From contig NW_027460291.1 in assembly GCF_050947875.1 (NCBI RefSeq), positions 30,441,589-30,505,588 on the forward strand: a stretch of 64,000 nt of DNA, given 5' to 3'. Each line of letters starts with the position of its first letter. Within the stretch, counting starts at the first letter, position 1. The notes beneath the pieces were generated by a model that saw only the letters and a program-made list of their open reading frames with translations, made no database searches and was not told where the DNA came from. The DNA is from Dermacentor variabilis. Taxonomy: Eukaryota; Arthropoda; Arachnida; Ixodida; Ixodidae. The translations under genes were made by a program, and so were the position numbers. Shown one piece after another: positions 11,531-22,383 of the stretch.

Positions 11531-12420
11531 CATTGCCTGGTTCGAACAATGGCAAAAGTCTATTAATTTTGAAAAAAAAAACTGTTTTTATGAGAATCAC
11601 ACATAATAAAAACCTCTTGAATTTGCATATAATGTTGACAACGTATCTCTATCAGAGGTAAGAGAGTGCCAATATTTGGGCCTATGGATAACCAATGAGC
11701 TTTCCTTGAGGAAGCGCATAGAAACTGTTATTGCAAATTCTTTGGGTAGACTGTTTTTCTTGAGGCGCTCACTGAAATAATCTACGTCTAGTGTTCGTTT
11801 ATTGGCGTACAATTCCTACATTCGTCGGTTGTTTGAATATGTCGTAATTATTTGGGACCCATTCACTTTAACCCATATTAAAGAAACTGCAATGTGTACA
11901 GCATAAGGTAGTTAGGTTTGTTTTTATTTCAAGCGGCCGTTCGTTTATTGGTGAGCTCGTAAGACGCAGTGAATTACCTCCGGTGACTGTGCGCAACCGT
12001 ATCTGTCGATTAAAGTTCCTTTTTCAACTTGTAAACGGCTATTATAAGGTTAACACTTCCAAGTTCTTTACTTATACTCGTCAGGTTATAACACGAGACG
12101 AAGGCATGCTTTATCAATAACCCCCATGAACGCACGGAAAAGCTGTTTCACATATTCTTCTTTTCCTAGGAGAATAACAGACTGGAATAATCTTAATTCT
12201 GGTATTGTTACCCAGAATTCCTTATCAATGTTTGAAAAATGCTTGCAGATGTTATGAATTTCTGTGCTTTTTTGCTTGTTTGTTATGTATTCTTCACCAA
12301 TGTTTCAAAATGCCTGCATATCTGATGAATTTTGTATGTGTTTACATGCTGCATATTTCTATGTATACCCACCCTGCAATGATCTGATTTCAGATCGCAG
12401 TATCTATAAATAAATAAATC

Positions 12421-13034
12421 AAATAAATACATAGAGCAGACTACAGGTCCAATCAAGGTGTATTAGAATAGAACAGATCATACAATGTAAGCGAGAAAAC
12501 TGTGGACAGTAATTTATGTAAGTGTTCGCGGTAAGCATATTCAGTCATGTATTGTAAGCGGGAAAAAGAAAACTTAACTCTGTCTGTTCGGGCAAAGAAC
12601 GTTGTTAATAGGCACAATATCATGGTGTTGTCCCGTCTATCTGGTCTTTAAGGGTTACGGAAACGGTGATGGTTTTTTTTATTCTTTATTAACAGGTACT
12701 CTGAGGAACCACAACATCAATGTTTTCTTCGTACTACGAGTAGGTTTATCATATGGTGCTACATTAGTTGTTTGGAAGAATGTGACATAGAAATTGTTGT
12801 GAATATTGACCTCACAGCCTTTCTTTAGACTCCTTGTAATTTTTTGTTGCTTATCTTGGTCTGAGGGTCCGAAACGGTACATGTAAGTATGAATTCAGGT
12901 CTGATTATTGCGTGGTATCCCAGCGGTTTAGCTTTAGTGGGGGCATATTTAAAGTTATTCCTTAATAGGGCGCTAGCCTTCATATTTAGAGCCCTAATAA
13001 ATGGGCACACAGAATGAAAAAGACAGGACAAGCG
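12421..13034. other. no recognisable gene
   Basis: No domain, repeat end or splice-like exon that I can support. One T-run at 12669-12678. Confidence 0.55.
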
Positions 13035-15155
13035 GCCGGCCCAGGCACGTACCCAGGATTTTTTTTCGGGGGAGGGGGGGGGGCGACCCAAGGTCACTTT
13101 TCTATGCAAATGAGGGGGGGTACCTTTACTGGTACAAATGTGAATAACGCCCACCATTCGCCATAAGAACGCGCAGATCCACAAAAGAGAAATGAAATAA
13201 ACTGTATTTTAGAGGTACGCCTGCGCGATGCACCTCTCCTATACTTGGCAAACAAAGAACCACGTCTAATGGACTCGCGCAGGAAGAACACTGCCAAGAA
13301 CAAGTAAAGAAGCGAAAGTGTAAAATAAAGATTACTTTAGTAGAATAGAACTTAAAAAACAGCAGTTGGCAACAAAGCCACACGGACCGCGCGGAGTTGT
13401 GTTACTCCGCCAGCCAATAACAGAAGCAAACAAAACCGTCGTCAAGCAGCCTTTTCAAAATGGCGTCGTACTTGATACCTCCGGAGCGTCTGCTGTTCTT
13501 GAAGAGACTTTTCATCGGCGGAAGCAATGAGTTGTACAACAGACATGGACAAAATGTATGGAGTCTGAGAATTTCACTCTTCAAAAGACTGCGGAGCAAT
13601 TCATTTCACTGCTGAACCCACTTTACTCATGAAACTTCACTGCCATCTGAAGTGAAACTTCACAACAAAGAGTTGTAGCGAAGCAAGCATGTTATTTCAG
13701 TTCAATAAAGAATTAAGTATTCGCCATTCCACTATCATAGGGGAGGGAGAAGGTATAAAATTACGCGCTTATAATTTTGTTTTTTTAGTTACCGCCTCAT
13801 TTGGTTAGCAGGAAAATTTGAAGTACGAAATATTTGCAGGCTTGCGGAGCAACAGTGGCTGGCGGTGAGGGCGTGGGCGGGGCTTCATTGCTCAGTTAAG
13901 TTGTATCCGACTATAGTAGCGTTTTTTTAATTAGCTCTGGAAGAATTAGACAGAAATATATATTTGCGGAACAATCACATTTCTTTTGGAGCCCTCGATT
14001 ACTGCTCAACCATTATGCAAAAAAGAGGTGAGGCGTGCAGACAGGTCCCAAGAGTAGAGAAGTAGACAACATGAACGCCGAATGCTCTAACCAGTTAAGT
14101 GCCACAACCGACTCGTATCGTTATTTGGGAAGTTACGTAACGATGCGTGGCCGCCAGTCGCGTATTGCGCGCACCGCGAGAGGTTAGAAAAACACCTACA
14201 TAAGCACAGCAGAGAAGTGGCTACGTTAGGCGGCTCGAATGATAACTTCAGAAGCGTCATTCAGAACACACGGAATTGTCCTTCACTTCCGGCGGCGTTT
14301 TCTCGACTTCCTTTTTAAATAAAAAGATGTTGATCCATAAACATTTTCATAAATAACGGTTAACGTAGTTAATTTTCGCTTTTCCTTCCCGTGTGGCTGT
14401 TGCCTTGGCTCTCTCTCAGTAGATCGCTTAATTTCTCAAATCCTTGCGACTCTCTTTTCCAGTTTGCAATTTTTCACGAAAAGAGCTGTACAATTAAGGA
14501 AAAACCAGCGAGTTAACGGGCGAGTCATATTTCCTATGAGTTTAAGGGTTATTGCAGGGTATGGTGATGGACGCTGTCCCGCATTATTTTATTTTCCACC
14601 TTACCTAACCCATATCGCGGGAATATCGTTCCGAGGATCTGTCAGCGTCACGGCGAGCGATCACTCGAGGAAATAATGACACAAAAAGAAAACTTAAACC
14701 CAATGGGCACTTTGTCTGGCCGAAACTCGTTCCACGTGCATACAGACTAGCTGACCACGAACTGAATCCGTTTCCTGGTCCCTGGATCAGTCTAAATGAA
14801 GAAGCTTGAACTAACGAAGCAACAACGATGCGTGTGGCGGTTGAATAGACGGGGAAACTGAATGCATCTCGAGTTAATCGTGGGGGCCCCAAATTGATGA
14901 GGAAACTGGCCTTCACATCCCAGGAGAGGCCGATAACTACCGTCACTCAAAAGGAGTGAAAAAGGCAGCAAAATGTTGACCGCCGAATAGCTGTCAAGTC
15001 TCAACATTGATTTGGTGGTGCTTTAGGAATGTGTGTGAGAAGTGGTGAGGAGGGCGGGGAAGGGGGAAGGGGGGAGTACGCCTCTTAATTTCGGGGCGGC
15101 CGGGTCACCCCGCCCCCCCCCCCCCCTTGGGTAAGTGCCTGACCCGGCCTGTCTG
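13035..15155. repeat. possible 2.1-kb element with G-rich inverted ends
   Basis: The left end GGCCCAGGCACGTACCCAGG (13037-13056) plus a long G run recurs inverted at the right end as a C run followed by TTGGGTAAGTGCCTGACCCGGCC (about 15125-15149). The inner sequence (13130-15030) shows no transposase that I recognise. The two ends could instead be two separate copies of one repeat in opposite orientation. Confidence 0.4.
14013..14087. repeat. single-arm copy of the palindromic insert
   Basis: The sequence ATTATGCAAAAAAGAGGTGA ... GGCGTGCAGACAGG ... AGAGTAGAGAAGTAGACAAC ... GAACGCCG matches the left arm of the palindrome at 8951-9017 with several substitutions. The inverted right arm is missing. 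Confidence 0.75.
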
Positions 15156-15256
15156 CATGTTTCATGCCCGTTTTCTAGCACTGGAGATATGCCAGCATAC
15201 TCAAAAGGACTAGACCAGCCTTCTGCCTTAACCACTTGGAGCGATCCCTGTCGCAG

Positions 15257-15588
15257 GGTATTCAGTCGGTCTGGGTCCCGTGGTATGGACACTGGGCGCC
15301 GAGCTCGTGCCGTGCCGGGAGAGCGGTGTCTTTCTGGGCGCCGCTACGGCACTCAATTGGACATGTGCGCTGGGTGTCACGTGTTTGTCGCACGCACTGG
15401 TCAAGACCCGCCACTTCTCTGCGCTAGCCTGGTTCTTCGGCGTGACAACACTTGTGGGCACCCTGCTGACCAGCGCCTTTCTGCCTGAAACGCGGGGCCA
15501 AACACTAGAGCAGATCCTCATCGGTCAGTTGTACGAGCCGCACGAGGAGCAGTTGTCAAGGCATTCCCAGTTGGGGAGGAAAATGTGA
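15257..15588 (+). CDS. last-exon-like piece of an MFS sugar transporter (GLUT/SLC2-like)
   Basis: Reading GG|TAT from 15257, the frame encodes YSVGLGPVVWTLGAELVP, a match to the FSLGxGPxxWxxxxEIFP block around transmembrane segment 10 of sugar porters. Two hydrophobic segments follow (ALNWTCALGVTCL and LAWFFGVTTLVGTLLTSAFL), then LPETRGQTLEQIL, close to the family's C-terminal PETKGxxLEEI signature. A short cytoplasmic tail ends at 15586-15588. The sequence before it (CCCTGTCGCAG|GG) fits a 3' splice site, and an in-frame stop lies just upstream at 15229-15231, so this would be a terminal exon. I found no other transporter exon upstream in the window. It may be the end of a gene with large introns or a captured fragment. 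It lies between repeats and has no frame break. Confidence 0.7.
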
Positions 15589-15796
15589 CAAGTCTGCTGG
15601 TGCCGGGCCAACTAATAACGAAAGCTGAATTTTGAAACCACCTCTTCTGTATCTCGAAAACCCATGTACACATATTGAAAGAATATATTTGTTCGATTAT
15701 TGTACATTCATTTCCTTGTCATGCTTCATATGGAATGCTCATGTTCGAATTTCTTAATCGGAAGTTGCACTTTTCTTAGAGACAGTGCTCGCTATG

Positions 15797-15798
<2 letters not shown>

Positions 15799-15882
<84 letters not shown>

Positions 15883-15903
15883 ATAGATAGATAGATATAT
15901 ATA
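15799..15903. repeat. (TA)n and (TAGA)n microsatellite
   Basis: About 40 TA units followed by TAGATAGATAGATAGATA. It adjoins the truncated 5' end of the next LINE. Confidence 0.97.
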
Positions 15904-15904
15904 G

Positions 15905-16664
15905 GTATCTTGGTCGCTTCATATTAGCAAAATAATTAGCAATGCAAACCGCTCGTTAGGTTATCTCCGGCGAAATTTTTCATCTGCTCCTGTTTCTTTA
16001 AAACTCCTCCTTTACAAATTTTTAGTCCGAAGTACACTCGAATATGCCTCTTCAATGTGGGACCCCAGCACTGCAATATTAACCTCTGCCCTCGAGCTTG
16101 TCCAAAATAACTCTGTCCGCTTCATTCTAGGAAACTACAGTCGTACTGCCAGTATCACTTTAATGAAAGAGTCCCTACAGCTTGCGTCACTCGCCTGTCC
16201 CGCAAGTTTTCTCGCCTATGTCTCTTCCACAAGCTATACTACAGTCCCCGCCCTACACAACGACCTTATTCTTCCTCCATCATACATTCCCCCTCGTTTC
16301 GACCATGCACAAAAGGTGGGAATAATGTCGTGCTTAACGCAAACATGTTATAAATCATTTGTACCCCGCACCTCACAGGACTGGAACCACCTTCCTGGCG
16401 CAGTCACGTCCACTGTTCACTATTCCCAGTTTCATTATGTTTTAAAGGCAAGTGTATTGCAATGTAACTAACCAATTATGTAATTATATTTGTTGTCGGT
16501 CAATTGCTTGAATTTTTGTTGCTTCCCGCAATTATCTCATCGTTTTAGCTAACATTGTATTAGCAGAAGAAAAACCTGTATAGTGTCTCTTTCCGCGTGC
16601 GTTCCACTCCCCTCTGTAATGCCTCTGGCCCTGAGGTTATTACTAATAAATAAATAAATAAATA
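15905..16664 (+). mobile_element. LINE 3' end, 5'-truncated
   Basis: The first ~150 bp hold the C-terminal RT text in shifted frames (SLGYLRRNFSSAPVSLKLLL). The frame at 16055-16471 continues with MWDPSTAILTSALELVQNNS and SFVPRTSQDWNHLPG, the block near the end of CR1/Jockey-type ORF2. The 3' UTR ends GCCTCTGGCCCTGAGG ... TAATAAATAAATAAATAAATAAA at 16664. It belongs to the same superfamily as the LINEs at 8.2-12.4 kb and 28.2-29.2 kb but is clearly a different copy. Confidence 0.85.
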
Positions 16665-17088
16665 AAGGAAACCACCGCTGTCGGGTTGTTGTCATTGTAC
16701 ATTATTTTAAGCTGACGATTTCATCTGCCCTCTCAACTAATGCGCAAAGTTACCAGCAGGGTTTTATGCATGTTTGACGTTTCTATCCCCACTTAAACAG
16801 AAAGATCCGCTCGCGGAGAAAAATTGCTGAGCCAACTAAACGAGTGATGTGCCTTTTTCTCAAGCGACATTGTACATACAGTTCACTGCGCCGAAATGGC
16901 AAGTTTATCCGAAATCCCCGTAGAATAAACAAATACAAAACACTCCATGTAGCAGGCTTGCGAAGGCAAAAAATAGCGAACTGAAAAAGAGAGCACAACC
17001 ATCTTGCCACAGAGGACCGTTGCTTTTCAGCATTTAAATTTAACCTTCAATTATAGATCTGCTATAAAACAGCATCATTTGTTTGGCG
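16665..17088. other. no recognisable gene
   Basis: No domain or repeat ends seen. Confidence 0.5.
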
Positions 17089-18140
17089 CTAATTAAACAG
17101 CTTAATTAAATCGCTTATCGTTAATTGTGGAATAATATACACCCCATCATGTCGTATATGCTTCCTTAACTTTGGTACCTCAAGTATTTTTGAAGCTCGC
17201 GAAACTAAACGCACAACTAGCAGTGTCGTTTCTGGCACCCTGGAGATAGTAGTTGTGGGTAGTTCAGCAATCCGATCACTAATCAATTGCTGTAGTAACC
17301 AAATTTTGCTCCAACATAATTTTATTATGCTTTTTAAAAAATTGCACTCTTCATAGTCAGAAATAAATGTAGACATGTAACATTTCGTGACCTGTAACTG
17401 TGCTTCGTCATTAGAAGGTGAGCGATCGGACACGACGTAGCACCTATAAGAAACGCCGTAATTAAAACTGTGACAGGACCGCGGACGTTATGTCTGTAGA
17501 TCAACTCAAACGGTGAGAAGCCCAACCGTGTTTGTGAGACAGCGGTAAGCGAACAAGAGTGCTAAGTAGCGGTCCAAGGAACGTGGGCGCTCTTGGCACA
17601 ATCGTTTTGTCATGATTTAAAGTTACTATTGCACTTTTCCACTAGTCCATTCACCATTGCATAGCAAGGCGTTAATTGGAACCTCAGAGACAACAGACGA
17701 CCAACTTCTTAAATGAGTTGTGATGAGAAAGTCTTTTTTTTTTGGTCGTTGGCTATGCCTCTTGGAAGACTAACGCATGAAAAAATTATCTACAAGGGCT
17801 TCTGGAACATGTGCTTTCTCGATCGAGGCAAGGCGATGGCATCGGAGTAGCCAGTTGCGAAATTGACTACTATCTGTAAGTAGTGATTTCACATCTCAGA
17901 TCTCGGTGAAAGGAAACCGACAAAGTCAACAGCCATACGTTCAAACGCAGTACGAATAACTGAAATTCGACCAAGAGGTAGATCGGCAAAGAGTCCTTGA
18001 GTAGTTGTTCGATGACTGACGTCAAACTATTTTACAAGTCCCTTAACATCGTGATGTACATCTGGCCACCAAAGACTTCTAAAATGCGTTCGGTTGATCA
18101 CCGAAGATCTAATTATCCGCGATTATACTTTCGTGTGCAA
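17089..18140 (-). pseudogene. gypsy-type integrase, heavily decayed
   Basis: On the minus strand from 18140 down: the end of the zinc domain (FDVSHRTTTQGLFADLP, where CDVCQR would be expected), the DDE core start MAVDFVGFLSPRSE with the first Asp, NHYLQIVVNFATGYSDAIAL, then a damaged second-Asp region (GIANDQK) and the Glu region NGLVEKCNS. GFSPFELIYRHNVRGP follows at 17470-17525, with a degenerate C-terminal region down to 17089. Stops and frame changes occur throughout. The domain variant differs from the gypsy copies at 1-4 kb and 20.4 kb, so it is another family. No LTR was found. Confidence 0.8.
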
Positions 18141-19300
18141 AGTGTAAAATTAGTATTTCCAATCTCTATGGCACGACAATGTTCTTGGACTCTCCTCCAG
18201 ATTCCAGAAAGTATTCGCGGTAAGCACAGCTTGTCAGATAAAAAATGAATATATGTAGCCTTTTCCCGACAAAGTTCCAGCCGCCTCTAAGAAAACAACT
18301 GTTCAGCGAGTTTCCCTCGCACTGAGATTAGCCTTTGTCGTGTGTGCTGTTTTAAAGCAAGAGGCACGTAGGGAAAATGAAACAGACTCGGCCTGGCAGT
18401 GACCGAAACCAAAGCCGTCTTCTTAGGCATCGTGTCCTCTGTGATAGGATCATCCACACATGGGTCTTCGTGTACTGTAGCAGGACTGTTCCGCTCAGTC
18501 TTGCTGGCCTGGATCCTTGACATTTGGAAGAGTTCCCGAAAGACGATCATGTGGTACTGGGCACGTAGAGCACTGTCACGTTACATGTGAAGCGCACTTC
18601 ACAGGTAACGACAATCGACAGCCTAGACTTCGATGAACGTTTATGGGTGACACTTCAGGGTCTCATATAACAGCTTTTAACTCTTAGTATGTCCAAAAGG
18701 CAACAGTGGCGGCGAGGCGACGTCTAACGACAACTATTAGAGTGTGTCGCCGAGCGCTAACAGGTTTTTGGAATACCCGACTTTGAGCAACACACAAACA
18801 CCTGGAGGCTCGTGGCACCTTCTATTTTTTTGCGTCGCGTTTCATGCACCGGCAACGCCGAGCAGACACACATTTCGGTTTGCGTGTCGGCGCTTTTCCT
18901 GGTGACGATGAAGATGCTTCACAGCACGCAAGCTAATCCTTTTCCATTGGGCATAACCTACAGTTTTCTTGGGTTTGGCCAGCTTTGTTCCACAGCGGAC
19001 ATTAACCAGTTTTTGGGATTTCTGCAGTGAGTAGCTCGATATGCAATTCGGGTGCGCAAAAGATACAGTTGCTTCATCTTTCTTGGTGAATCAGCTATTA
19101 TTACTGCAGGCGCTAGATACGAGGTGTGACACAGAAGAAACGAGACTAACTGTGTAGCTTGAAAAAAGAGTGAAGTTGACAACAACTGTTTTGCTGACGT
19201 AATCCCACACACGTCCTCTATCCATGCGTCCAGTTTCGACGGAATCGATCACGCCAGTTGGGAGTGCTGCGTCATTGAGTGAACATGTGCAACTGCATTA
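18141..19300. other. no clear gene; possibly inner gypsy remnant
   Basis: The minus frame 18287-18550 (87 codons) has no domain that I recognise. It could be more of the decayed element upstream of the integrase. The sequence 18600-19300 shows nothing classifiable. Confidence 0.4.
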
Positions 19301-19310
19301 TGCCGGAAAA

Positions 19311-20388
19311 ATGTCTGATGTAAAAACTGAACAGCGAATCAACATAAAGTTTCTTGTGAAACTTAAGAAATCAGTCACGGAAACATTCCAAATAATAACC
19401 GAGGCTTATGGAGATGTAACTTTTTTCTCGTGCCCGTGTGTTTGAATGGCATAAGCGGTTTTCAGGGGCAAGGGACAGTGTGGAAGGTGATGAACGTGCT
19501 GCTGGGAGCCCAAGGTGAGTGATTACAGTCCAGAACATTGCCAAAGTTTGTGATGTGATCAGTGGTGACAGATAATTAAGTATTCGTGCAGTGGCGGAGT
19601 TGGTTCACTTAGATAGGAAAGCTATGTGAGGCATTTTAATGGATGAATTACACATGAGGAAGATTTCTGCGAAGGTTGTTCCAAAAGTTCTCTCCGTTGA
19701 CCAAAAAGTGCCGTAAAGACGTGTGTGTGGGCATGTTAGAACGCATTGCAAACGAGCCAAATTTGTTGGAATCTGTTGTAACATGTAATGAGACATGTAT
19801 TTTTACCTATTACCCAGAAAGTAAGGGCCAGTCAATGCAGTGGAAGTCTCCAGGATCCCCAAGACCCAAAAAAAGCACGCATGTCAAAATCAAAATTCGA
19901 GGCAATGTTAATTGTCTTCTTCGACATTAATGGAATTGTAATGATTGAATGGGTTCCCAGTGGTCCACCCCCAGACTGTTAATTACACTACTACATTGAA
20001 GTACTAAAAAGACTTCGTGAAAAAATTAGGAAAGAAAGGTCACAGTTGTGGAGTGATGAATGGCTGTTGCACCAGAATAATGCACCCGCTCACACGGCCC
20101 TATCTATCAAGCCGTTTCTGACCACCAAAGTATTACTGTGATGGGGCGTCCTCCTTATTCCCCTGATTTGGCTCCATGCGACTTTGCTTTACTTCCTAAA
20201 GTTAAATCTTGCTTAAAGGGAACCCATTTTACCTCAGTTGAAGAGGCTTAGGCAAACACGGAGAATCTCCTGAAGGGCCTTCCAAAAACCTTGTTCCAGA
20301 CGGGTACCAGCAATGACAGCACCGAATGCAGAAGTGTGTGAATGCTGAAGGGGACTACTTTGAAGGTGACAATGTCACAGAGAACTGA
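19311..20388 (+). pseudogene. mariner transposase, inactivated
   Basis: The N-terminus MSDVKTEQRINIKFLVKLKK matches the helix-turn-helix start of mariner transposases. Later blocks are also visible across shifted frames: VFEWHKRFSGARDSVE, HMRKISAKVVPK, MQWKSPGSPRPKK, LHQNNAPAHTA and YSPDLAPCDF. The length to the stop at 20386-20388 fits the usual ~345-residue protein. The enzyme is dead: in the DD34D triad the first Asp (TCDESW in relatives) is Asn in TCNETC near 19779, the second (HHDN) is Asn in HQNN near 20071, and only the third remains. Stops and frameshifts add to this. I could not fix the terminal inverted repeats. Confidence 0.93.
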
Positions 20389-21330
20389 TTCAGTAAGTAC
20401 AATAAGCGCTAGTTGTGAAACGTACCAACGTCACAAGCGACCGACCCCCGTGGCCCCGGGTCCCCTTCGGTCATTGATACCGCCCAGTACGCCGTTCGAG
20501 CAAGTAGGCATTGACCTTTTGGATCCATTCCCGTTATCTAACAAGAACAGTGGGATAATTGTCTGTGTAGACCATCTTAGACGGTATACAGAAGCTGCAG
20601 CCATACCGTCTTCCTGCTGCGTTCCGTGGTCCTTCGTCATGGCCCACCACGTGTAATCACCAGCGACCGTGGTCGTCAGTTAACTGCTGATGCCATTGAA
20701 GAGTTACTTCGTTTGTGCACTTCACAGTTCCGTCATTCGACACCGTATCATCTACAGATCAACGGCCTCGTTGAAAGGACAAACAGAACGCTGACCAACA
20801 TGCTTGCCATGTACGTCTCCTCCAATCATAAGATCTGGGACGGCGTGCTTCCCTTCATCACTTATGCATACAACACGACGAAACACGAAACTACAAACTA
20901 TAGCCCACTTTACCTCCTGTACGCAAGCTTACCACGAAGCCCTCTGGACACTTTATTACCCTTTGTTCTGCACAATGACGATTCTGTATCGAAGACTTTG
21001 TGTCTTGCCGAAGAAGCCCGTCAAATAGCCCGTCTGCGTACTCTGGCCTCGGAAAGTCGTTCTAAAGAGCGATACGACGACCGTAACGTGCAAGTATCGT
21101 TCGAGAAAGGTGACTTGGTCCTACTGTAGACACCGCAATGCAAGCGGGGATTGTGCCAAAAGTTCTTGTCAAAATATTCAGGCCCATTTGTAGTTGTGGA
21201 CCACCTGATCGAACTCACTTACGTAATAGCTCCTGCGATGCTCGGCGATCAAGCAGAACTCAGCTGACTCATATTGATCGCTTGAAGCCTTTCTACCCAG
21301 CTTGTCCATCCTGACTTGCCCCACGGGCTT
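20389..21330 (+). pseudogene. gypsy integrase fragment (second element)
   Basis: The reading starts inside the zinc domain (SCETYQRHKRPTPVAPG), continues to the first Asp (VGIDLLDPFPLSN), then shifts frame to 20626-21129 with the second Asp in VITSDRGRQL, the Glu in NGLVERTNRTL and a complete core. A stop at 21127-21129 (LVLL, where LVW is expected) interrupts it. The C-terminus follows: QLTHIDRLKPFYPA. The 5' part of the element is missing, and the sequence directly left of it is the mariner copy. Confidence 0.9.
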
Positions 21331-21348
21331 CGTCTGCTTGCGGGGAAA

Positions 21349-21496
21349 TGTAACGGATACGAAAGGCAGGGACAAGAAGAAAGAGGAGAAGACGAAGAGA
21401 ACGAGGAGTTTCAGAGGCCGGACTGCGCTACGATCACGCTACGATCATCGTCCATCTCCTGTAAATAAAACCATTTCTTCGCAACTCTTCGTAACA
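21349..21496 (+). repeat. 3' LTR of the second gypsy (148 bp)
   Basis: Starts TGTAACGGATACG after a CGGGGAAA polypurine tract and ends CTTCGTAACA. TG...CA ends. A TGTAAATAAAACC block near the end is comparable to the other short LTRs in the window. Confidence 0.8.
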
Positions 21497-21566
21497 ATAT
21501 ATTGACAAGAGGGTATTTATCTGGGCTAGTTGGTTCATTCTTCGAGGATAGTAGCAAGAGAACTTA
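21497..21566. repeat. Penelope-associated end motif
   Basis: CTGGGCTAGTTGGTTCATT at 21521-21539. Variants lie at 8930 and 31033, and an inverted form at about 26592-26606. It appears to mark the outer end of Penelope-like or palindromic units. Confidence 0.5.
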
Positions 21567-21599
21567 CGGAACACGGACACAGAAGGAACGACTAGACGA

Positions 21600-22040
21600 G
21601 GACGCAGCTGCACTGTCAACCGATTTCTTTGTTGAAACTCCCACTTTTATTTCTTTCGTCGCCATATCTCTTATCTGAGGCTGTCTCAAAAAGGTGACTT
21701 CCTTTCTTGTCAAGGCGACTGACGATGTGCTTACATATTGCACTCCTGTTTTACTTATCGCAAATTCCTCAAGAATCTCCCGAGTTAGCCTATCGTTGTT
21801 CCTTTTCAGGACTTGCGCTCCATAAAATTTCGGGTGCACGTGCTTACTTGGCTTTCTTGTCCCTTCTTGTTCATTTCGCAACGTTTGCAATGGAAGGCCA
21901 GATTGCTGCCAGGGGTCCCTGAAAGTGATGATGCGTGCTCTGTTGTCCGACCAATAAAGCACCTTCCTGTTTGCCCTATGTATTGTTTTCTGCAGGACAG
22001 GGGGATGGCGTGCACTACTTCTTCCGTATACCACTCCTTT
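21600..22040 (-). pseudogene. Penelope-like GIY-YIG endonuclease (left arm and centre)
   Basis: On the minus strand the centre reads VHAIPLSCRKQYIGQTGRC, the GIY-YIG-type core with its YIGQTGR, then TTEHASSLSGTPGSNLAFHC. After a frame change the arm gives LKRNNDRLTREILEEFAIS and a C-terminal VALTRKEVTFLRQP. The nuclease cuts DNA for target-primed insertion in Penelope-like elements. The reverse transcriptase part is absent. The frame change near 21890 and the missing N-terminus make it non-functional. Confidence 0.8.
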
Positions 22041-22098
22041 GATGCAATTGCAGTCAAATCAAAAGGAACAAGAAGGGACAAGATAGTAACGTAAGCAC

Positions 22099-22296
22099 GT
22101 GCACCCCAAATTTCATGGAGTGCAAGTCCTGAAAAGGAACAACAATAGCCTAACTCGGGATATTCTTGAGGCATTTGAGATAAGAAAAACTGGAGCGCGA
22201 TGTGTAAGCACACCGTCACTCGCCTTGACAAGAAAGGAAGTCACCTTTTTCAGACAGCCTCAGACAGATAAGAGAAGCGATATAGCGACGAAATAA
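22099..22296 (+). pseudogene. Penelope endonuclease C-terminus, right arm copy
   Basis: The plus frame reads HPKFHGVQVLKRNNNSLTRD and ends with LALTRKEVTFFRQPQ. This is the same stretch as in the left arm, in opposite orientation and with about 15 differences. It lacks the GIY-YIG core. Confidence 0.8.
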
Positions 22297-22383
22297 ATAA
22301 GAGGGGGAATTTCAGGTTAGAAATCGGTTCACAGTGCAGCTGCGTCCTCGTCTCGTCGTTCCTTCTACGTCTGTGTTCCTTAA

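Larger units (their letters stand above)
8220..12420 (+). mobile_element. CR1/Jockey-like LINE, interrupted twice
   Basis: In order: the end of an AP-type endonuclease (SDHKAV at about 8331-8348), a linker (8362-8690), the N-terminal RT (9098-9406), the RT palm (11157-11528), the C-terminal region (11529-12230) and an A-rich tail (ATAAATAAATAAATC near 12405-12425). The reading is broken by a 163-bp palindromic insert (8915-9077) and by an antisense LINE (about 9489-11126). After removing the inserts, the RT text is continuous (VQHGFRH..FTCTH, then TVDDLAQVINERKQ). Many stops show it is dead. The 5' end is truncated within the endonuclease. Confidence 0.88.
21567..22382. mobile_element. Penelope-like element as an inverted duplication
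   Basis: The left arm (21567-21877) and right arm (22061-22382) are inverted copies over about 310 bp, roughly 80-85% alike by eye. The 183-bp unique centre (21878-22060) encodes the GIY-YIG core only on the minus strand. Each arm encodes the C-terminus of the same domain, reading outward. This is a typical Penelope oddity: these elements often form inverted or tandem partial copies. Confidence 0.8.
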
